A stretch of DNA of 64,000 bases, from NCBI RefSeq assembly GCF_002277955.1, contig NZ_CP018477.1:310001-374000 (forward strand), in the 5' to 3' direction. The notes under the pieces were generated by a model. It did no database searches and had not been told where the DNA came from. It saw only the letters and a program-made list of their open reading frames with translations. The first letter of the stretch is position 1, and every line of letters starts with the position of its first letter. Origin of the DNA: Thermogutta terrifontis (GTDB taxonomy: Bacteria > Planctomycetota > Planctomycetia > Pirellulales > Thermoguttaceae). The translations under genes were made by a program, and so were the position numbers. Below are positions 27,316 through 37,241 of the stretch, one piece after another.

Positions 27316-29508
27316 ATGATCAGACAGAGTTCGCGCAGCGGCTTATCGTCACCTGTTCGGCTGGTGCTGGGAGCGCTGGTGCTTTCGGTTTTCGGGGCCG
27401 GAAGTGCGCTCGCCAAAGACTCCCGGCCGAATATCATCATTATCCTGTCGGATGACATCGGATTTTCGGATATCGGCTGTTACGGCGGTGAAATTCTTAC
27501 GCCCAATTTGGATCGCCTGGCGGCCCACGGTCTGCGCTTCACGCAGTTTTACAACACTGCGCGGTGCTGCCCCACGCGCGCAGCCCTGCTGACGGGAGTG
27601 TATCCCCATCAGGCAGGCGTGGGCTGGATGACGCAGGATCGCGGTTACGACGGCTATCGGGGGGATCTCAATCGCCATACGGTGACCATCGCCGAGGTGC
27701 TCCGAACGGCGGGCTATCGCACCTACGCGGTGGGAAAATGGCACGTCACCAAGGCCGTTCAGCCGGAAGGACCGAAAGACAACTGGCCGCTCCAGCGAGG
27801 ATTTGACCGATACTACGGGACCATTCAGGGAGCGGGGAGTTATTTTGATCCGTCGGCCCTGGTGCGGGATAACACCATGATTACGGTGTTCATCGATCCC
27901 GAGTATAAGCCCGAGCGCTACTACTACACCGACGCCATCAGCGATCACGCGATCCGTTTCATTCGTGAGCACGTCGCCCAAAATAGCGAGCGACCGTTCT
28001 TCATGTACATCGCATACACTGCCGCGCACTGGCCCCTTCATGCTCTGGAAGAGGACATCGCCAAGTATCACGGGAAATACGACGGGGGTTATGAGCCGAT
28101 TCGTCGGGCGCGGTTTGAACGGCTCAAAAAGATGGGCATCATCAATCCCAATTGGGAACTGAGCCCGCAGCACGGTGATTGGGAACAGGTGGAACATAAA
28201 GAATGGGAAGCCCGGTGCATGGAAGTGTATGCGGCTCAAATCGACCGCATGGACCAGGGAATTGGGCGGATTGTGGAGACGCTGGAGAAGACCGGGCAAT
28301 TGGAAAACACGGTGATCTTCTACCTACAGGACAACGGTGCCTGTCAGGAGGCCATCGGCCGAACAGGAAACTGGCGGCGGCCGGTGGAACCGTCCCTCCC
28401 GCCCATTCCTCCCGATGTCATCCGGACAGAGAGCCGGCCTTCCCAGAATCGCCGCGGTGTTCCCACCCTCACCGGGCCGTACATCATGCCGGGTCCCGAA
28501 GATACCTACATCTCTTACGGCATCAACTGGGCGAATGTCTCCAACACGCCGTTCCGGGAATACAAGCACTTTGTGCATGAAGGCGGCATCGCGACGCCGC
28601 TCATCGTTCACTGGCCTGCGGGACTGAAGCGTCAGGGTGAGCTCGAGCATACGCCGGGCCACGTCATTGATCTGATGGCCACCTGCGCCGATCTGGCAAA
28701 AGCACAATATCCTACCGAATTCAACGGGAATAAGATCATTCCCATGGAAGGGGTAAGCCTTGTGCCGCTCTTTGAAGGTCGGCCTCTCGAGCGCAAAACG
28801 CCCATCTTCTGGGAGCACGAAGGCAATCGCGCTGTGCGCGATGGCAAATGGAAGCTTGTTGCCAAAGAGAATAAGCCCTGGGAACTGTACGACATGGAAG
28901 CCGACCGCACCGAAATGCATGACCTCTCCGCGGAGCATCCGGAAATTGTCGCGCGTTTGGCCGCTGCCTGGGAGGCCTGGGCTGCCCGCGCCAACGTCCT
29001 TCCTCTGGGAGCCTGGCGCGGTCGTGCTGAGGAAAGTTTTTCCCAGCAGAAAAATTTCGTCCTACGGAGCAACGCTCGGCTGGAGCGAAATCGGGCACCC
29101 TATGTGGTGGATAAAGGCCTTACAATTTCGGCTCGGATTACGCTGCCGGGTGACCGCGGCGTGCTCGTCGCCCAGGGCGGCTCTGCCTGGGGATACGCCC
29201 TGTATCTCGATGCTGGCCGAGCCTGCTTCGCTGTTCGCCGGAGTGGGCAACTGAAGACCATCCAGGCGGAAAAACCGTTGCCACAGGAGGCCGGAACCTT
29301 GAAAGTCGTCTGGTCGCGGTCCGGCGAAATCAGCGTGTGCTGGAACGATCAAATTCTTGCCCGGGCGGCCAATATCCCGCCGCTTTCCAGCATGCCGCAG
29401 GACGGTCTGGAGGTGGGCCGGGATGAGAAAGGATTGGTCGGTGACTATCCGGCCGACTTCCGCTTTAACGGCCGACTCGATCAGGTCACCATCACTTTGG
29501 AACCATAA
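27316..29508 (+). CDS. Secreted sulfatase with C-terminal concanavalin-like domain
   Basis: From ATG 27316 (GGGGAGGTTTTGAG ribosome binding site) this is 730 residues. A signal peptide (about 1-33, ending SALAKDS) precedes an alkaline-phosphatase-fold sulfatase domain. C84 in CCPTR is the formylglycine site of the C-x-P-T-R signature; IIIILSDDIG holds the first metal-binding Asp pair and AVGKWH follows. The last ~200 residues (FVLRSNARLERNRAPYVV... LDQVTITLEP) look like a LamG/concanavalin-type beta-sandwich. It probably desulfates polysaccharides outside the cytoplasm; the substrate is not deducible. The open frame extends into repeat R6 but that part is spurious. Confidence 0.92.
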   Translation: MIRQSSRSGLSSPVRLVLGALVLSVFGAGSALAKDSRPNIIIILSDDIGFSDIGCYGGEILTPNLDRLAAHGLRFTQFYNTARCCPTRAALLTGVYPHQAGVGWMTQDRGYDGYRGDLNRHTVTIAEVLRTAGYRTYAVGKWHVTKAVQPEGPKDNWPLQRGFDRYYGTIQGAGSYFDPSALVRDNTMITVFIDPEYKPERYYYTDAISDHAIRFIREHVAQNSERPFFMYIAYTAAHWPLHALEEDIAKYHGKYDGGYEPIRRARFERLKKMGIINPNWELSPQHGDWEQVEHKEWEARCMEVYAAQIDRMDQGIGRIVETLEKTGQLENTVIFYLQDNGACQEAIGRTGNWRRPVEPSLPPIPPDVIRTESRPSQNRRGVPTLTGPYIMPGPEDTYISYGINWANVSNTPFREYKHFVHEGGIATPLIVHWPAGLKRQGELEHTPGHVIDLMATCADLAKAQYPTEFNGNKIIPMEGVSLVPLFEGRPLERKTPIFWEHEGNRAVRDGKWKLVAKENKPWELYDMEADRTEMHDLSAEHPEIVARLAAAWEAWAARANVLPLGAWRGRAEESFSQQKNFVLRSNARLERNRAPYVVDKGLTISARITLPGDRGVLVAQGGSAWGYALYLDAGRACFAVRRSGQLKTIQAEKPLPQEAGTLKVVWSRSGEISVCWNDQILARAANIPPLSSMPQDGLEVGRDEKGLVGDYPADFRFNGRLDQVTITLEP

Positions 29509-29653
29509 CCTTCCTACCTGCGTGCGGGGAGCAGGCCCCATCACAATTCGGCGAGGAAGCTCCCGTAACGGGCGGGCCTTTGGGCACGGAGGACGCATCG
29601 GCGCAGGCGAACGGAACGGGACGAGATAAGCGAACGGGCCGGGAGGGCAAACC

Positions 29654-30958
29654 ATGCGCACCGCGACAAGCCGCTTTTATCCGATCCTGGTGACGGCGTT
29701 GCTGTTGACGGGGGTCGTTTGTTCCGATCACGCGCGAGGGGGCGAGGCCGCTTCTGAGGGCGTGGGCTGGACGCATTTTCGCGGTGGCGAGGCGTGTGGG
29801 GTCTTTCAGGGTGGGAAAGAGATTCCCGCAGTTCTCTCGTCGGACAAGCAACTTGCCTGGAAATCCGCGCTTCCTGGTCGAGGACCTTCATCGCCCATCG
29901 TGGTGGACGGTCACGTGGTGGTGACGGCAGCCTCCGGCTATCGTCAGGACGAGCTTCACATCCTCTCGTTTGCTGCAGATTCCGGGAAAAGGAACTGGCA
30001 CGTTCGGCTTTTTGCCACAGGTTCCACGGTTTGCAATCCATTCGGCGGTGTGGCGGCGTCCACACCCGCCAGTGACGGTCGATTGATTGTGGCCCTTTTC
30101 TCCTCCAACGATCTCGTGTGTCTGGATCGCCAGGGTCGGCCAAGGTGGATGCGTCCCCTGGGGTGGGAGCGACCTCTCCTCCGCAACGACGTGGGAATGG
30201 CGTCCTCCCCGTTAATAGTGGGTGACGTGGTCGTTGTCCAGGCGGAGAGTCTCCTCGACGCCGTCCTGTTTGGAATCGACCTGAAAACCGGGCGGACCCT
30301 GTGGGAGAAGGAGCGAAACAAGGAAGCGATGTGGTCCTCGCCGGTTCCCATCCGGTTGCATTCGGCTGATGAAAAGAGCGCCGACGGCAGCGACAAACTC
30401 CCCCCTGTGGGGGTGCTCGTGCAATCGCGGGAGGATTTTGAAGTGCTCGATCCGCAGACTGGAACGACGATCGCCAGCTACGGGCACTGGTGCGACACGA
30501 TTTCCTCGGCGGCAGTGTGCGGTCGATTCGTGGCCCTGCCCGCGGCGGGGATTCATGCTCTGGAGTGGGTTCCCCAGCCACCCGAATTGCGGCTTCTGTG
30601 GATTTCGGACCGGTTAAATTGTGGCAATACCAGCCCCGTCGTGTGGAAGGGTCGCGTGTACGTGGTGAAATCGCCCAATATCCTGGCGTGTGCGGATGCG
30701 GCGGATGGGAGGATCCTCCGGCAAATACGGATGCGGGGAAGTTTCTGGGCATCGCCGGTCATTGTGGGACGCCATCTCTACGCCGTAAACTACGAAGGAA
30801 CGGTCTTTGTGTTTCGGTTGAACGAGGATGGCTTGCCGGAGCGCGTGGGGGAGTGGGACCTCGAATCAGGAGTGCTCGCTTCGCCCGCCGTTGACAACAC
30901 CGGCCTGTACTTCCGCACCAATCGCTGGCTGTACAAGTTTGCCCTCACCCTGCCGTAG
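29654..30958 (+). CDS. Secreted PQQ-like beta-propeller protein
   Basis: The 434-residue protein has a signal peptide ([24 protein letters not shown]) and a BamB/PQQ-dehydrogenase-like propeller. Blades contain the WD-like repeats [78 protein letters not shown] and [20 protein letters not shown]. No PQQ-enzyme catalytic signature is seen, so a scaffold role in the periplasm is more likely. GGGAGGGCAAACC precedes the ATG. It is co-oriented with the sulfatase (145 bp gap) and with aroA (17 bp gap), so aroA may depend on its transcript. Confidence 0.85.
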   Translation: MRTATSRFYPILVTALLLTGVVCSDHARGGEAASEGVGWTHFRGGEACGVFQGGKEIPAVLSSDKQLAWKSALPGRGPSSPIVVDGHVVVTAASGYRQDELHILSFAADSGKRNWHVRLFATGSTVCNPFGGVAASTPASDGRLIVALFSSNDLVCLDRQGRPRWMRPLGWERPLLRNDVGMASSPLIVGDVVVVQAESLLDAVLFGIDLKTGRTLWEKERNKEAMWSSPVPIRLHSADEKSADGSDKLPPVGVLVQSREDFEVLDPQTGTTIASYGHWCDTISSAAVCGRFVALPAAGIHALEWVPQPPELRLLWISDRLNCGNTSPVVWKGRVYVVKSPNILACADAADGRILRQIRMRGSFWASPVIVGRHLYAVNYEGTVFVFRLNEDGLPERVGEWDLESGVLASPAVDNTGLYFRTNRWLYKFALTLP

Positions 30959-30975
30959 CTTGCCCTGGATGGTCC

Positions 30976-32268
30976 ATGAAAGAAAATCCGGAGTTCGTGG
31001 AAATTCCTCTCAGTGGTCCGGTGGACGCAGTGGTCCAGCCGCCGGGTTCCAAAAGCATCACCAATCGGGCGCTCGTTTGTGCGGCGCTGGCGGAAGGTGA
31101 GTCCCTCCTCACCGGCGTCCTGGATAGTGAAGACACCCAGGTGATGATGGAGGCCCTGCGACGGCTGGGCGTTCGGGTGGAACACGACCCCGAAAGACGG
31201 GAAGCCCGGGTTGTCGGGTGTGGCGGGAAGATTCCTGCCCGTTCGGCCGACCTCTATTTGGCCAACAGCGGGACGAGTCTGCGTTTTCTGACGGCTGTCT
31301 GTTCACTCGGGCGGGGAAGATTCCGATTGGACGGCAATGCCCGAATGCGGGAACGCCCCATCCAGGATCTCGTTGAGGCGCTCAATTGTCTGGGGGTCAA
31401 AGCGTGGACGGAATATGGCAACGGTTGCCCCCCGGTCATTGTCGAGGCCGCCGGATTGTCGGGGGGAAGCACCGAAATTTCCGGCGAGATTTCCAGCCAG
31501 TTTGTGAGCGGACTGCTCATGGCCGCCCCCTACGCGGCAGCGGATGTGGAACTGGTCATTCGGGGAGATCTCGTCTCCAAGCCCTACGTGGATATGACCC
31601 TGGCAGTCATGCGGGCATTTGGCGTTACCGGCTCGAACAGCCATTATCAGCGCCTCCACGTTGCGGCGGGACAGCGCTATCAGGGTCGAGCGTATGCCAT
31701 CGAGCCGGACGCCTCCGCAGCGACCTACTTTTTCGCCGCGGCTGCCGTGACGGGTGGGCGAGTCACCGTCACCGGCTTGAGCTGGAACAGCCTCCAGGGG
31801 GATGTTGCCTTTTGTCGCTGTCTGGAACAGATGGGCTGTGAGGTGACGGCAGCAGACGACCGATTAACGGTGACGGGCAAACCGCTCCGCGGAATTTCAG
31901 TGGATATGAACGCCATCAGCGACACCGTCCCCACCCTGGGGGTTGTTGCTCTGTTCGCACAGGGCCCCACCGAAATCCGCGGTGTGCGGCATATCCGCTT
32001 TAAGGAAACCGACCGCATTGCGGCGCTCGCCACGGAACTCCGTCGACTCGGCGCGGAGGTCGAAGAATTTGAAGACGGCCTCCGCATTGTGCCCCAGCCC
32101 GGTTATCAACCGGCTGCCATTCACACCTACAACGACCACCGCATGGCCATGAGTTTTGCCATCGCCGGTTTGCGGATTTCCGGCGTAAGAATCCTTGACC
32201 CGGGTTGCACAGCCAAGACCTATCCGCAGTTTTTTGAGGACCTCTTCGCGATTCTCCGGCCAGCGTAA
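30976..32268 (+). CDS. aroA: 3-phosphoshikimate 1-carboxyvinyltransferase (EPSP synthase)
   Basis: The 430-residue enzyme joins shikimate-3-phosphate and phosphoenolpyruvate in chorismate synthesis. Visible motifs are the N-terminal [17 protein letters not shown] with the substrate Lys, [56 protein letters not shown] with the catalytic Asp, and [15 protein letters not shown] followed by [16 protein letters not shown]. Length is standard. It begins 17 bp after the propeller gene without a strong ribosome binding site of its own, which suggests co-translation. Confidence 0.95.
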   Translation: MKENPEFVEIPLSGPVDAVVQPPGSKSITNRALVCAALAEGESLLTGVLDSEDTQVMMEALRRLGVRVEHDPERREARVVGCGGKIPARSADLYLANSGTSLRFLTAVCSLGRGRFRLDGNARMRERPIQDLVEALNCLGVKAWTEYGNGCPPVIVEAAGLSGGSTEISGEISSQFVSGLLMAAPYAAADVELVIRGDLVSKPYVDMTLAVMRAFGVTGSNSHYQRLHVAAGQRYQGRAYAIEPDASAATYFFAAAAVTGGRVTVTGLSWNSLQGDVAFCRCLEQMGCEVTAADDRLTVTGKPLRGISVDMNAISDTVPTLGVVALFAQGPTEIRGVRHIRFKETDRIAALATELRRLGAEVEEFEDGLRIVPQPGYQPAAIHTYNDHRMAMSFAIAGLRISGVRILDPGCTAKTYPQFFEDLFAILRPA

Positions 32269-32392
32269 TCCAACCAAAAACCAGCGCAAGCAATCCCGAA
32301 TACAGCGAGTTGCTCAATTGCCCGCACTTTCACCGTGTTGCTTCTCATCGGCAAATCTTAACATGCTGACATGCCCCGTTCCTGAATTGGTC

Positions 32393-32422
32393 TTGTCAAT
32401 GGGGTTCCTTTTCTGCTAATCT
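32393..32422 (+). promoter_or_regulatory. Candidate promoter upstream of the OmpA lipoprotein
   Basis: TTGTCA and TAATCT are separated by 18 bp, 133 bp before the open frame at 32555. The 286-bp aroA-OmpA gap has no gene and no mosaic repeat. Confidence 0.35.
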
Positions 32423-32554
32423 ACGTGGCCGCCGAAGGGTGGGCGAACAAGGTGAACAGTGCAGGACAGTGGGCGTCGGCATTGGTGGTGGGAATTAGCG
32501 GCTGGCTAAAGATCGGCTTGTGCAGCATCTTCCTAGTGATGATGGACAAAACTC

Positions 32555-33457
32555 TTGACCTGGCGGAGTGTGGCGACGGTGTTCGCGGAGGGAGATTCGC
32601 CCCAATGTAAGAACGAGCGATGGCTGAGTCCCCCTGCACTCGGGCTGATTGTGGGCCTGGCAGGGATGGGGCTATTTCTGGCCGGGTGCGCGAGCAATCC
32701 CGCAACGGCTGCGGCCCAGGCGCAATCGGCCCAGCAGCAGGCCGCTCTCAATCGACAGATCGAAGAATATCAGACACGGATCACGGCACTGGACCGCGAT
32801 AATCAGCAGCTTCAGGGATTGTTGGCCCAGGCCCAGCAGAAAAACAAACTCCTCGAAGATCAGCTCGCACTGCTCCGCAAGCAATTGAGCGATGCCAGCA
32901 GCCAGATCGCCCGCCTGCAACAGGAAAAGGAAGAGAAAGAAAAGCAGGTTCAAACGCTCACGGCGTCACTCCAGCGGTCGGGGACTGTGACCATCCAGCC
33001 CAACAATAGCCTGCTCCAAACACTCCCCGCTGTCAACATCCCAGGCGTTCAGGTGCGGAGGGATGGCGACGTCATTCGCGTGGAACTTCCCGCCGATCAA
33101 CTCTTTGAAAGCGGCGCGTTTCAATTTCGACCGGGCGCGGTGCAGATGATCAGTTCCGTGGCGGCAGAAATCGCCCGACTCTATCCCGAACAGATGATCG
33201 GTGTGGAAGCCTTTACCGACAACGGTCCCTTGCCGCCTGGACCGTGGAAAAACCATACCCAGATGTCCGTCTCCTGGGCGGCGGCCGTCCATGATGTTTT
33301 GGTCAACCAAAGTAACCTCAAGCCGGAACAGCTCGTCGTGGTGGGGCATGGGGCCAGTTCACCCCTCATGTCCAATGGAACGCCCGCGGGACGGCAACGA
33401 AACCGTCGGGTGGAACTTGTCATTTATCCTGAAAAATACCGTGCCGCAGCGGGATGA
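32555..33457 (+). CDS. OmpA-family lipoprotein with coiled coil
   Basis: The product (300 residues from the first in-frame codon, a TTG) has a hydrophobic segment ending in lipobox LAGC near residue 45, then a long Gln/Glu-rich coiled coil (about 60-145) and a C-terminal OmpA-like peptidoglycan-binding domain (about 165-290) with FESGAFQFRPGA, EAFTDN in place of the usual GHTD, VSWAAAVHDVLV and RQRNRRVELVI. It should anchor the envelope to peptidoglycan. The start is uncertain: GTG codons at 32570 and 32579 are also possible. Repeat cluster R7 begins 20 bp after the stop. Confidence 0.85.
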   Translation: MTWRSVATVFAEGDSPQCKNERWLSPPALGLIVGLAGMGLFLAGCASNPATAAAQAQSAQQQAALNRQIEEYQTRITALDRDNQQLQGLLAQAQQKNKLLEDQLALLRKQLSDASSQIARLQQEKEEKEKQVQTLTASLQRSGTVTIQPNNSLLQTLPAVNIPGVQVRRDGDVIRVELPADQLFESGAFQFRPGAVQMISSVAAEIARLYPEQMIGVEAFTDNGPLPPGPWKNHTQMSVSWAAAVHDVLVNQSNLKPEQLVVVGHGASSPLMSNGTPAGRQRNRRVELVIYPEKYRAAAG

Positions 33458-33476
33458 TCTGCCAAGGCGATTTTTC

Positions 33477-33802
33477 CGGAGGGGCACGCCTGTCGTGCCC
33501 GGCTTCAAATATGGAGTGCGGGGCTTTAGCCCCGCTTTCGGCGCGGGACTTCAGTCCCCGGTGAAACGGGATGGACGATCCAACGTTGAACGGCGGACCC
33601 GACAAGCGGGTCCCTCCGAAAGGTCGGAGGGGCACGCCTGTCGTGCCCGATGAGGAGGGATGGGTCGTCAATCGGTGTTCATCGGACCCGACGAGCGGAT
33701 CCCTCCATTTGCGGTACGGGCGATTCATGAATCGCCCCGAAAATACGTTCATCAGGGCCAAACGGCATGTCGGTAGGGGCAATTCATGAATTGCCCCTAC
33801 CG
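33477..33802 (-). repeat. Palindromic mosaic repeat cluster R7
   Basis: A minus-oriented cluster 20 bp after the OmpA gene. Order: GGGGCACG-CCTGT-CGTGCCC hairpin, GAGTGC/GGGGCT-AGCCCC unit (joined here through AATATGG), AGTCCC/GGGACT, CCCG-type hairpin, CACG-type hairpin, GGGCGATTC/GAATCGCCC, the CAAACGGCATG linker and a GGGGCAATTC/GAATTGCCCC palindrome. Decayed hairpin pieces continue to about 33870. Confidence 0.9.
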
Positions 33803-33994
33803 TTTCATCAGCGGAATGTAGCCCCGACAATCACATCCCGCCGAAGGCGGACGTGGCAAGCCATCCCGCCAAAAGACCTACCCTGGAAAATCGGTCCAAC
33901 CCGGCAAGAATGATACTTTTCGGGCTTTTCCCAGCCAAAAATCAATCTCCGCATCGTGCTCACTCTACGAAAGGACCAGCGAGGGCGGTATCCG

Positions 33995-34921
33995 ATGATT
34001 CCCCATGAATTGTGTCAGCCCAATTTGAATTTCCTGGGGTTGCCAGAGGAACTGGCCAACCCGGCGACGGCCAAGGTGTGGATTTTGCCTATCCCGTATG
34101 AAGCGACGACGACCTACGGGGCGGGCACCCGCAACGGACCGTTGGCCATCCTCATGGCTTCGCGGCAGGTGGAGCTCCATGACCATCGCCACGGATGCGA
34201 GCCTGCCGAAAGTCTGGGATTTGCCACTCTGCCCCCGATGGAGATCACGGTGAGCACTCCCGAAGCCATGATCAATCGGGTGGCCGCCGCCGTGGAAACA
34301 GTGTTTTCTCGGCCGCCTTCGCCCGAATTGCTTGTGGTCCTGGGCGGGGAGCACAGTATTTCCGCCGGAGTCGCGCGAGGCCTGGCACGCGTTGTGGAGA
34401 CAGACGGCCTGGTGTGTGTCCAGGTCGATGCCCACGCCGATCTTCGCGATGAGTTTGAAGGCTCACCGTTTAATCACGCCTGTGCTGCCCGACGCATCAG
34501 CGAGCTGTGCCCTGTCTTTCAAATTGGCATCCGCAATATTTCCAAAGAAGAGGCGGAGTTTCACTCAACAGCCAACAACATTCAAACGTTCTTTCGGGAG
34601 CAGTGGGGACCATCCGGGGTGAACGCCCTGCGCGACTTTGTGCGCGGCAAGACAGTTTACCTGACCATTGATCTGGATGGACTGGATCCCTCCATCATGC
34701 CAGCGGTGGGAACCCCGGAACCGGGCGGGCTGTTCTGGGATGAGCTGCTGGAGATCATTCGCACCATTGGCGAAGCGGCCGCGCGGGTACCGGTGATGGA
34801 TGTCGTGGAGCTGGCGCCCATTCCCGGGATGATCGCCCCGGACTTTCTCGCGGCAAAGCTGATCTACTGGGCAGCGGCTGATCTTCTGCTCCCCGGGGAC
34901 GGCACCAACCGCGGTGGGTGA
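33995..34921 (+). CDS. speB: Agmatinase/arginase-family ureohydrolase
   Basis: From ATG 33995 the protein has 308 residues. It carries the ureohydrolase metal motifs GGEHSIS, DAHADLRDE and DLDGLDPS together with GTPEPGGL, all of which supply Mn ligands in the arginase/agmatinase fold. The N-terminus (YEATTTYGAGTRNGPLAIL) matches agmatinase rather than arginase. It should hydrolyse agmatine to putrescine and urea in polyamine synthesis. A GTG at 33956 is in frame but unsupported. No adc (arginine decarboxylase) gene is nearby. It is convergent with the next gene, leaving 50 bp. Confidence 0.92.
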   Translation: MIPHELCQPNLNFLGLPEELANPATAKVWILPIPYEATTTYGAGTRNGPLAILMASRQVELHDHRHGCEPAESLGFATLPPMEITVSTPEAMINRVAAAVETVFSRPPSPELLVVLGGEHSISAGVARGLARVVETDGLVCVQVDAHADLRDEFEGSPFNHACAARRISELCPVFQIGIRNISKEEAEFHSTANNIQTFFREQWGPSGVNALRDFVRGKTVYLTIDLDGLDPSIMPAVGTPEPGGLFWDELLEIIRTIGEAAARVPVMDVVELAPIPGMIAPDFLAAKLIYWAAADLLLPGDGTNRGG

Positions 34922-34971
34922 TTAAAAGACGCTAACGGCTAACGTCACAAGGGTATGTCAGAAAGCCCAGC

Positions 34972-37155
34972 TTATTGCGCGGCGGCTGCGCTCCACTTTG
35001 TCCACAGCTCCGGGTACTCCAGAAACTTGATGAACACGCCACCGATCACCGGTCGGGCCCGAAATCCTCGCAGCCGGGCGTTATTCGTCCAGTACCAGTC
35101 GGTGAGCGGGACACGGTCCGGCGTTTCGTCGATAAAACGGTACAGAGGGTTCATGAGGGTGTCGAAATCCTCGCGCGAATCGGCGAGTGTTGCCGTCCAC
35201 ACCGTCCAATCCGTTTTGGTGAAGAGGGCCCGATTGTCCAGTGGCAAACCGTAGGGCTGGAGCTGCGTCTTGTAGAAGGCAATCTCTTTTTGGCGGACTT
35301 CCCCGGGAAAGACGTTGAGATTGAGGAGTTTATCCCACACAAGATTGTACTTCTGGCTCCAGGTGCCTGGTTTGTCAAACGCCAGACGGTAGTGATCACC
35401 GTCGTCGGCAGCCCGGATCCATTTGGCGGCAAAGTCTTCGGCCAGCTTGCGGTATTTCGTGGATTCCTCGGTTTTACCTGCCCGGTGACACATGTCGGCA
35501 TAGCACGCCAAAGCGAGGATGGCCTTGACGGAAAGGTTGCAATTGTGTGCCAGCGGGCCGGTGAAATCGTCCGTACAGAGCTGATTTTCGGGATCGAAGC
35601 CTTTCTCTTCGAGATATTCCGCCCAGCGCTGGAGGAGGGGCCAGTATTTCTCGGCATAGCGGGTGTTTCCATCCAGGCGGGAAACAACACACGCAAGGAT
35701 GAGGAGGTTGGCGGATTCCTCCACGGGCATCTGGTGCTCTTCACTCGTTTCACCTCCCCCATAGACCTGCCCGTTGGCCAGCGGATATGTTCCCAGATCG
35801 TGCGGTGCAAATGGGAATTTCCACCGTGGGCTGGCCGCGTATTCCAGAACCGGTGTGAGGGTTGCCTTGAGAAGCTCCTTATTGAACAGCATGAAAAACG
35901 GAGAGGCGGGATAGATGACATCCACGGTGGCGATGCAACCGTTGCTGAAGCATTCCTTGGAAAAGAGCATCGGTTCATCCTGAGGACCCAACGTCAGCTT
36001 ATGGGCGCCCAGGGTGTGCCGATACGCCAGCGCGATGAGATTCGCATATCCCCGACCGCCGACCTGTTCCGCGTCTTTCATCAGATTGCGGTCGAATTCT
36101 TCGCAGGCATCGAGAAGCCGCGGCAAATCTTTTGCTGCCTGAATGAGCACTTCGCCGATATGCGCGAAGTACTTCCGCCAGTACGGACGCAGCCGCTGGC
36201 CCAGGTATTCGATGGAAAGGATGTCATCATAGGCCAGCAGAACATGCCGGGATTGGGGCTGGGCGCCCACTGAACCAAGACGCCAGGCGCACGTCACCAC
36301 CGGCCAGCGATCCTGAGCGGCTCGCGGTTCGGAAGGATCATCCCGGCCGGGGACTGTTCCGGTTTCCACGAATACCCGGCGTGCGGATTCATGATTGGTC
36401 ATCACCGTGCGAAGGTCTTCACTCTGCGGAGCCGCCACGTACGCGTAGCCCCAATCGATTCGCAGGTCGTCACCTTTTTTCTGCAGCACGGGTTGTTCGA
36501 GTGTCCCGATCCGCATCCATACCAGGGAACCGGCCTGGCCGCGCTCCCAGATCACCACCTGGTCGGGCGTGTTGACGGCCAGCTCGGCCGAGTTGTCGTA
36601 GTAAAGCTCGACTTCGTGGGCACTGCCGTCGCGGGCCCAGACTTCCCAAATGAGATACGTGACCGGACGGGAGAGGAGATTGAGGTCGTGCGGCAGCACC
36701 GGCGTGAGAAAAGTCAGCCGCACGCCGATCTGCGGAGTTTCCCACTCGTAGATGGTCCGCGTGGGAAGCACGGTGAGGTTTTTCTGGGGCAGCGGGGGAA
36801 TATCCAACTGGGGTGTTCCCATCATCCGATACGCCTTGCCATCCACCCGGATAAGGCTGCACAGGGCATGGATGCGGCCGGTCCAGTGCCGTGGCCAATC
36901 CTCGGCCAGGTGATCGGTAAACGACCAGATGCTGAAATAGGGATCATGGACCACCAGAGGAACGGCCGGGGGACGACCTGCCGGCCCTTCGTTGGCGGAC
37001 AGACATCTCGATTCAGCGATCAGGGCAAACGTCCCTGCCGCACAGACCAGGACCCCAAAGGTGCCGAATTTCACGAAGTGTTTTTTCCCACCAGCGCGCA
37101 TGGAAAGAACTCCGACCAAAAATCGTCTCAGGAGAGCCAGCATGTAACCGAACAT
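34972..37155 (-). CDS. Glutaminase A-like secreted protein (DUF4965/DUF5127/DUF1793 type)
   Basis: This 727-residue protein has a positively charged N-terminus and a hydrophobic segment (about 28-48, VKFGTFGVLVCAAGTFALIA) that may be a signal anchor, then VVHDPYFSIWSFTDHLAEDWPRHW, a hallmark of the glutaminase A/DUF4965 family, and a large (alpha/alpha)6-like domain with DFTGPLAHNCNLSVKAILALACYA and TKTDWTVWTATLA. Fungal members hydrolyse glutamine; bacterial members are mostly uncharacterised. ATG starts at 37155, 37143 and 37101 are possible. It lies alone between the agmatinase and repeat cluster R8. Confidence 0.82.
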   Translation of the reverse strand: MFGYMLALLRRFLVGVLSMRAGGKKHFVKFGTFGVLVCAAGTFALIAESRCLSANEGPAGRPPAVPLVVHDPYFSIWSFTDHLAEDWPRHWTGRIHALCSLIRVDGKAYRMMGTPQLDIPPLPQKNLTVLPTRTIYEWETPQIGVRLTFLTPVLPHDLNLLSRPVTYLIWEVWARDGSAHEVELYYDNSAELAVNTPDQVVIWERGQAGSLVWMRIGTLEQPVLQKKGDDLRIDWGYAYVAAPQSEDLRTVMTNHESARRVFVETGTVPGRDDPSEPRAAQDRWPVVTCAWRLGSVGAQPQSRHVLLAYDDILSIEYLGQRLRPYWRKYFAHIGEVLIQAAKDLPRLLDACEEFDRNLMKDAEQVGGRGYANLIALAYRHTLGAHKLTLGPQDEPMLFSKECFSNGCIATVDVIYPASPFFMLFNKELLKATLTPVLEYAASPRWKFPFAPHDLGTYPLANGQVYGGGETSEEHQMPVEESANLLILACVVSRLDGNTRYAEKYWPLLQRWAEYLEEKGFDPENQLCTDDFTGPLAHNCNLSVKAILALACYADMCHRAGKTEESTKYRKLAEDFAAKWIRAADDGDHYRLAFDKPGTWSQKYNLVWDKLLNLNVFPGEVRQKEIAFYKTQLQPYGLPLDNRALFTKTDWTVWTATLADSREDFDTLMNPLYRFIDETPDRVPLTDWYWTNNARLRGFRARPVIGGVFIKFLEYPELWTKWSAAAAQ

Positions 37156-37241
37156 TGCACGACACGCTGATTATCACGGTTGCTGGCGCAAGCGGCAAGC
37201 AGCGACCGGGTTCAAGGGACGCCCTGGAAGGCGTCTCTCAT

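Noticed and set aside
29541-29653. Terminator between sulfatase and propeller genes
   Set aside because: GC-rich but no stem followed by a T-run.
29541-30752. 403-codon minus-strand frame
   Set aside because: Antisense to the propeller gene; the plus-strand product has a signal peptide and blade repeats.
34975-36273. 432-codon plus-strand frame
   Set aside because: Antisense to the glutaminase A-like gene.
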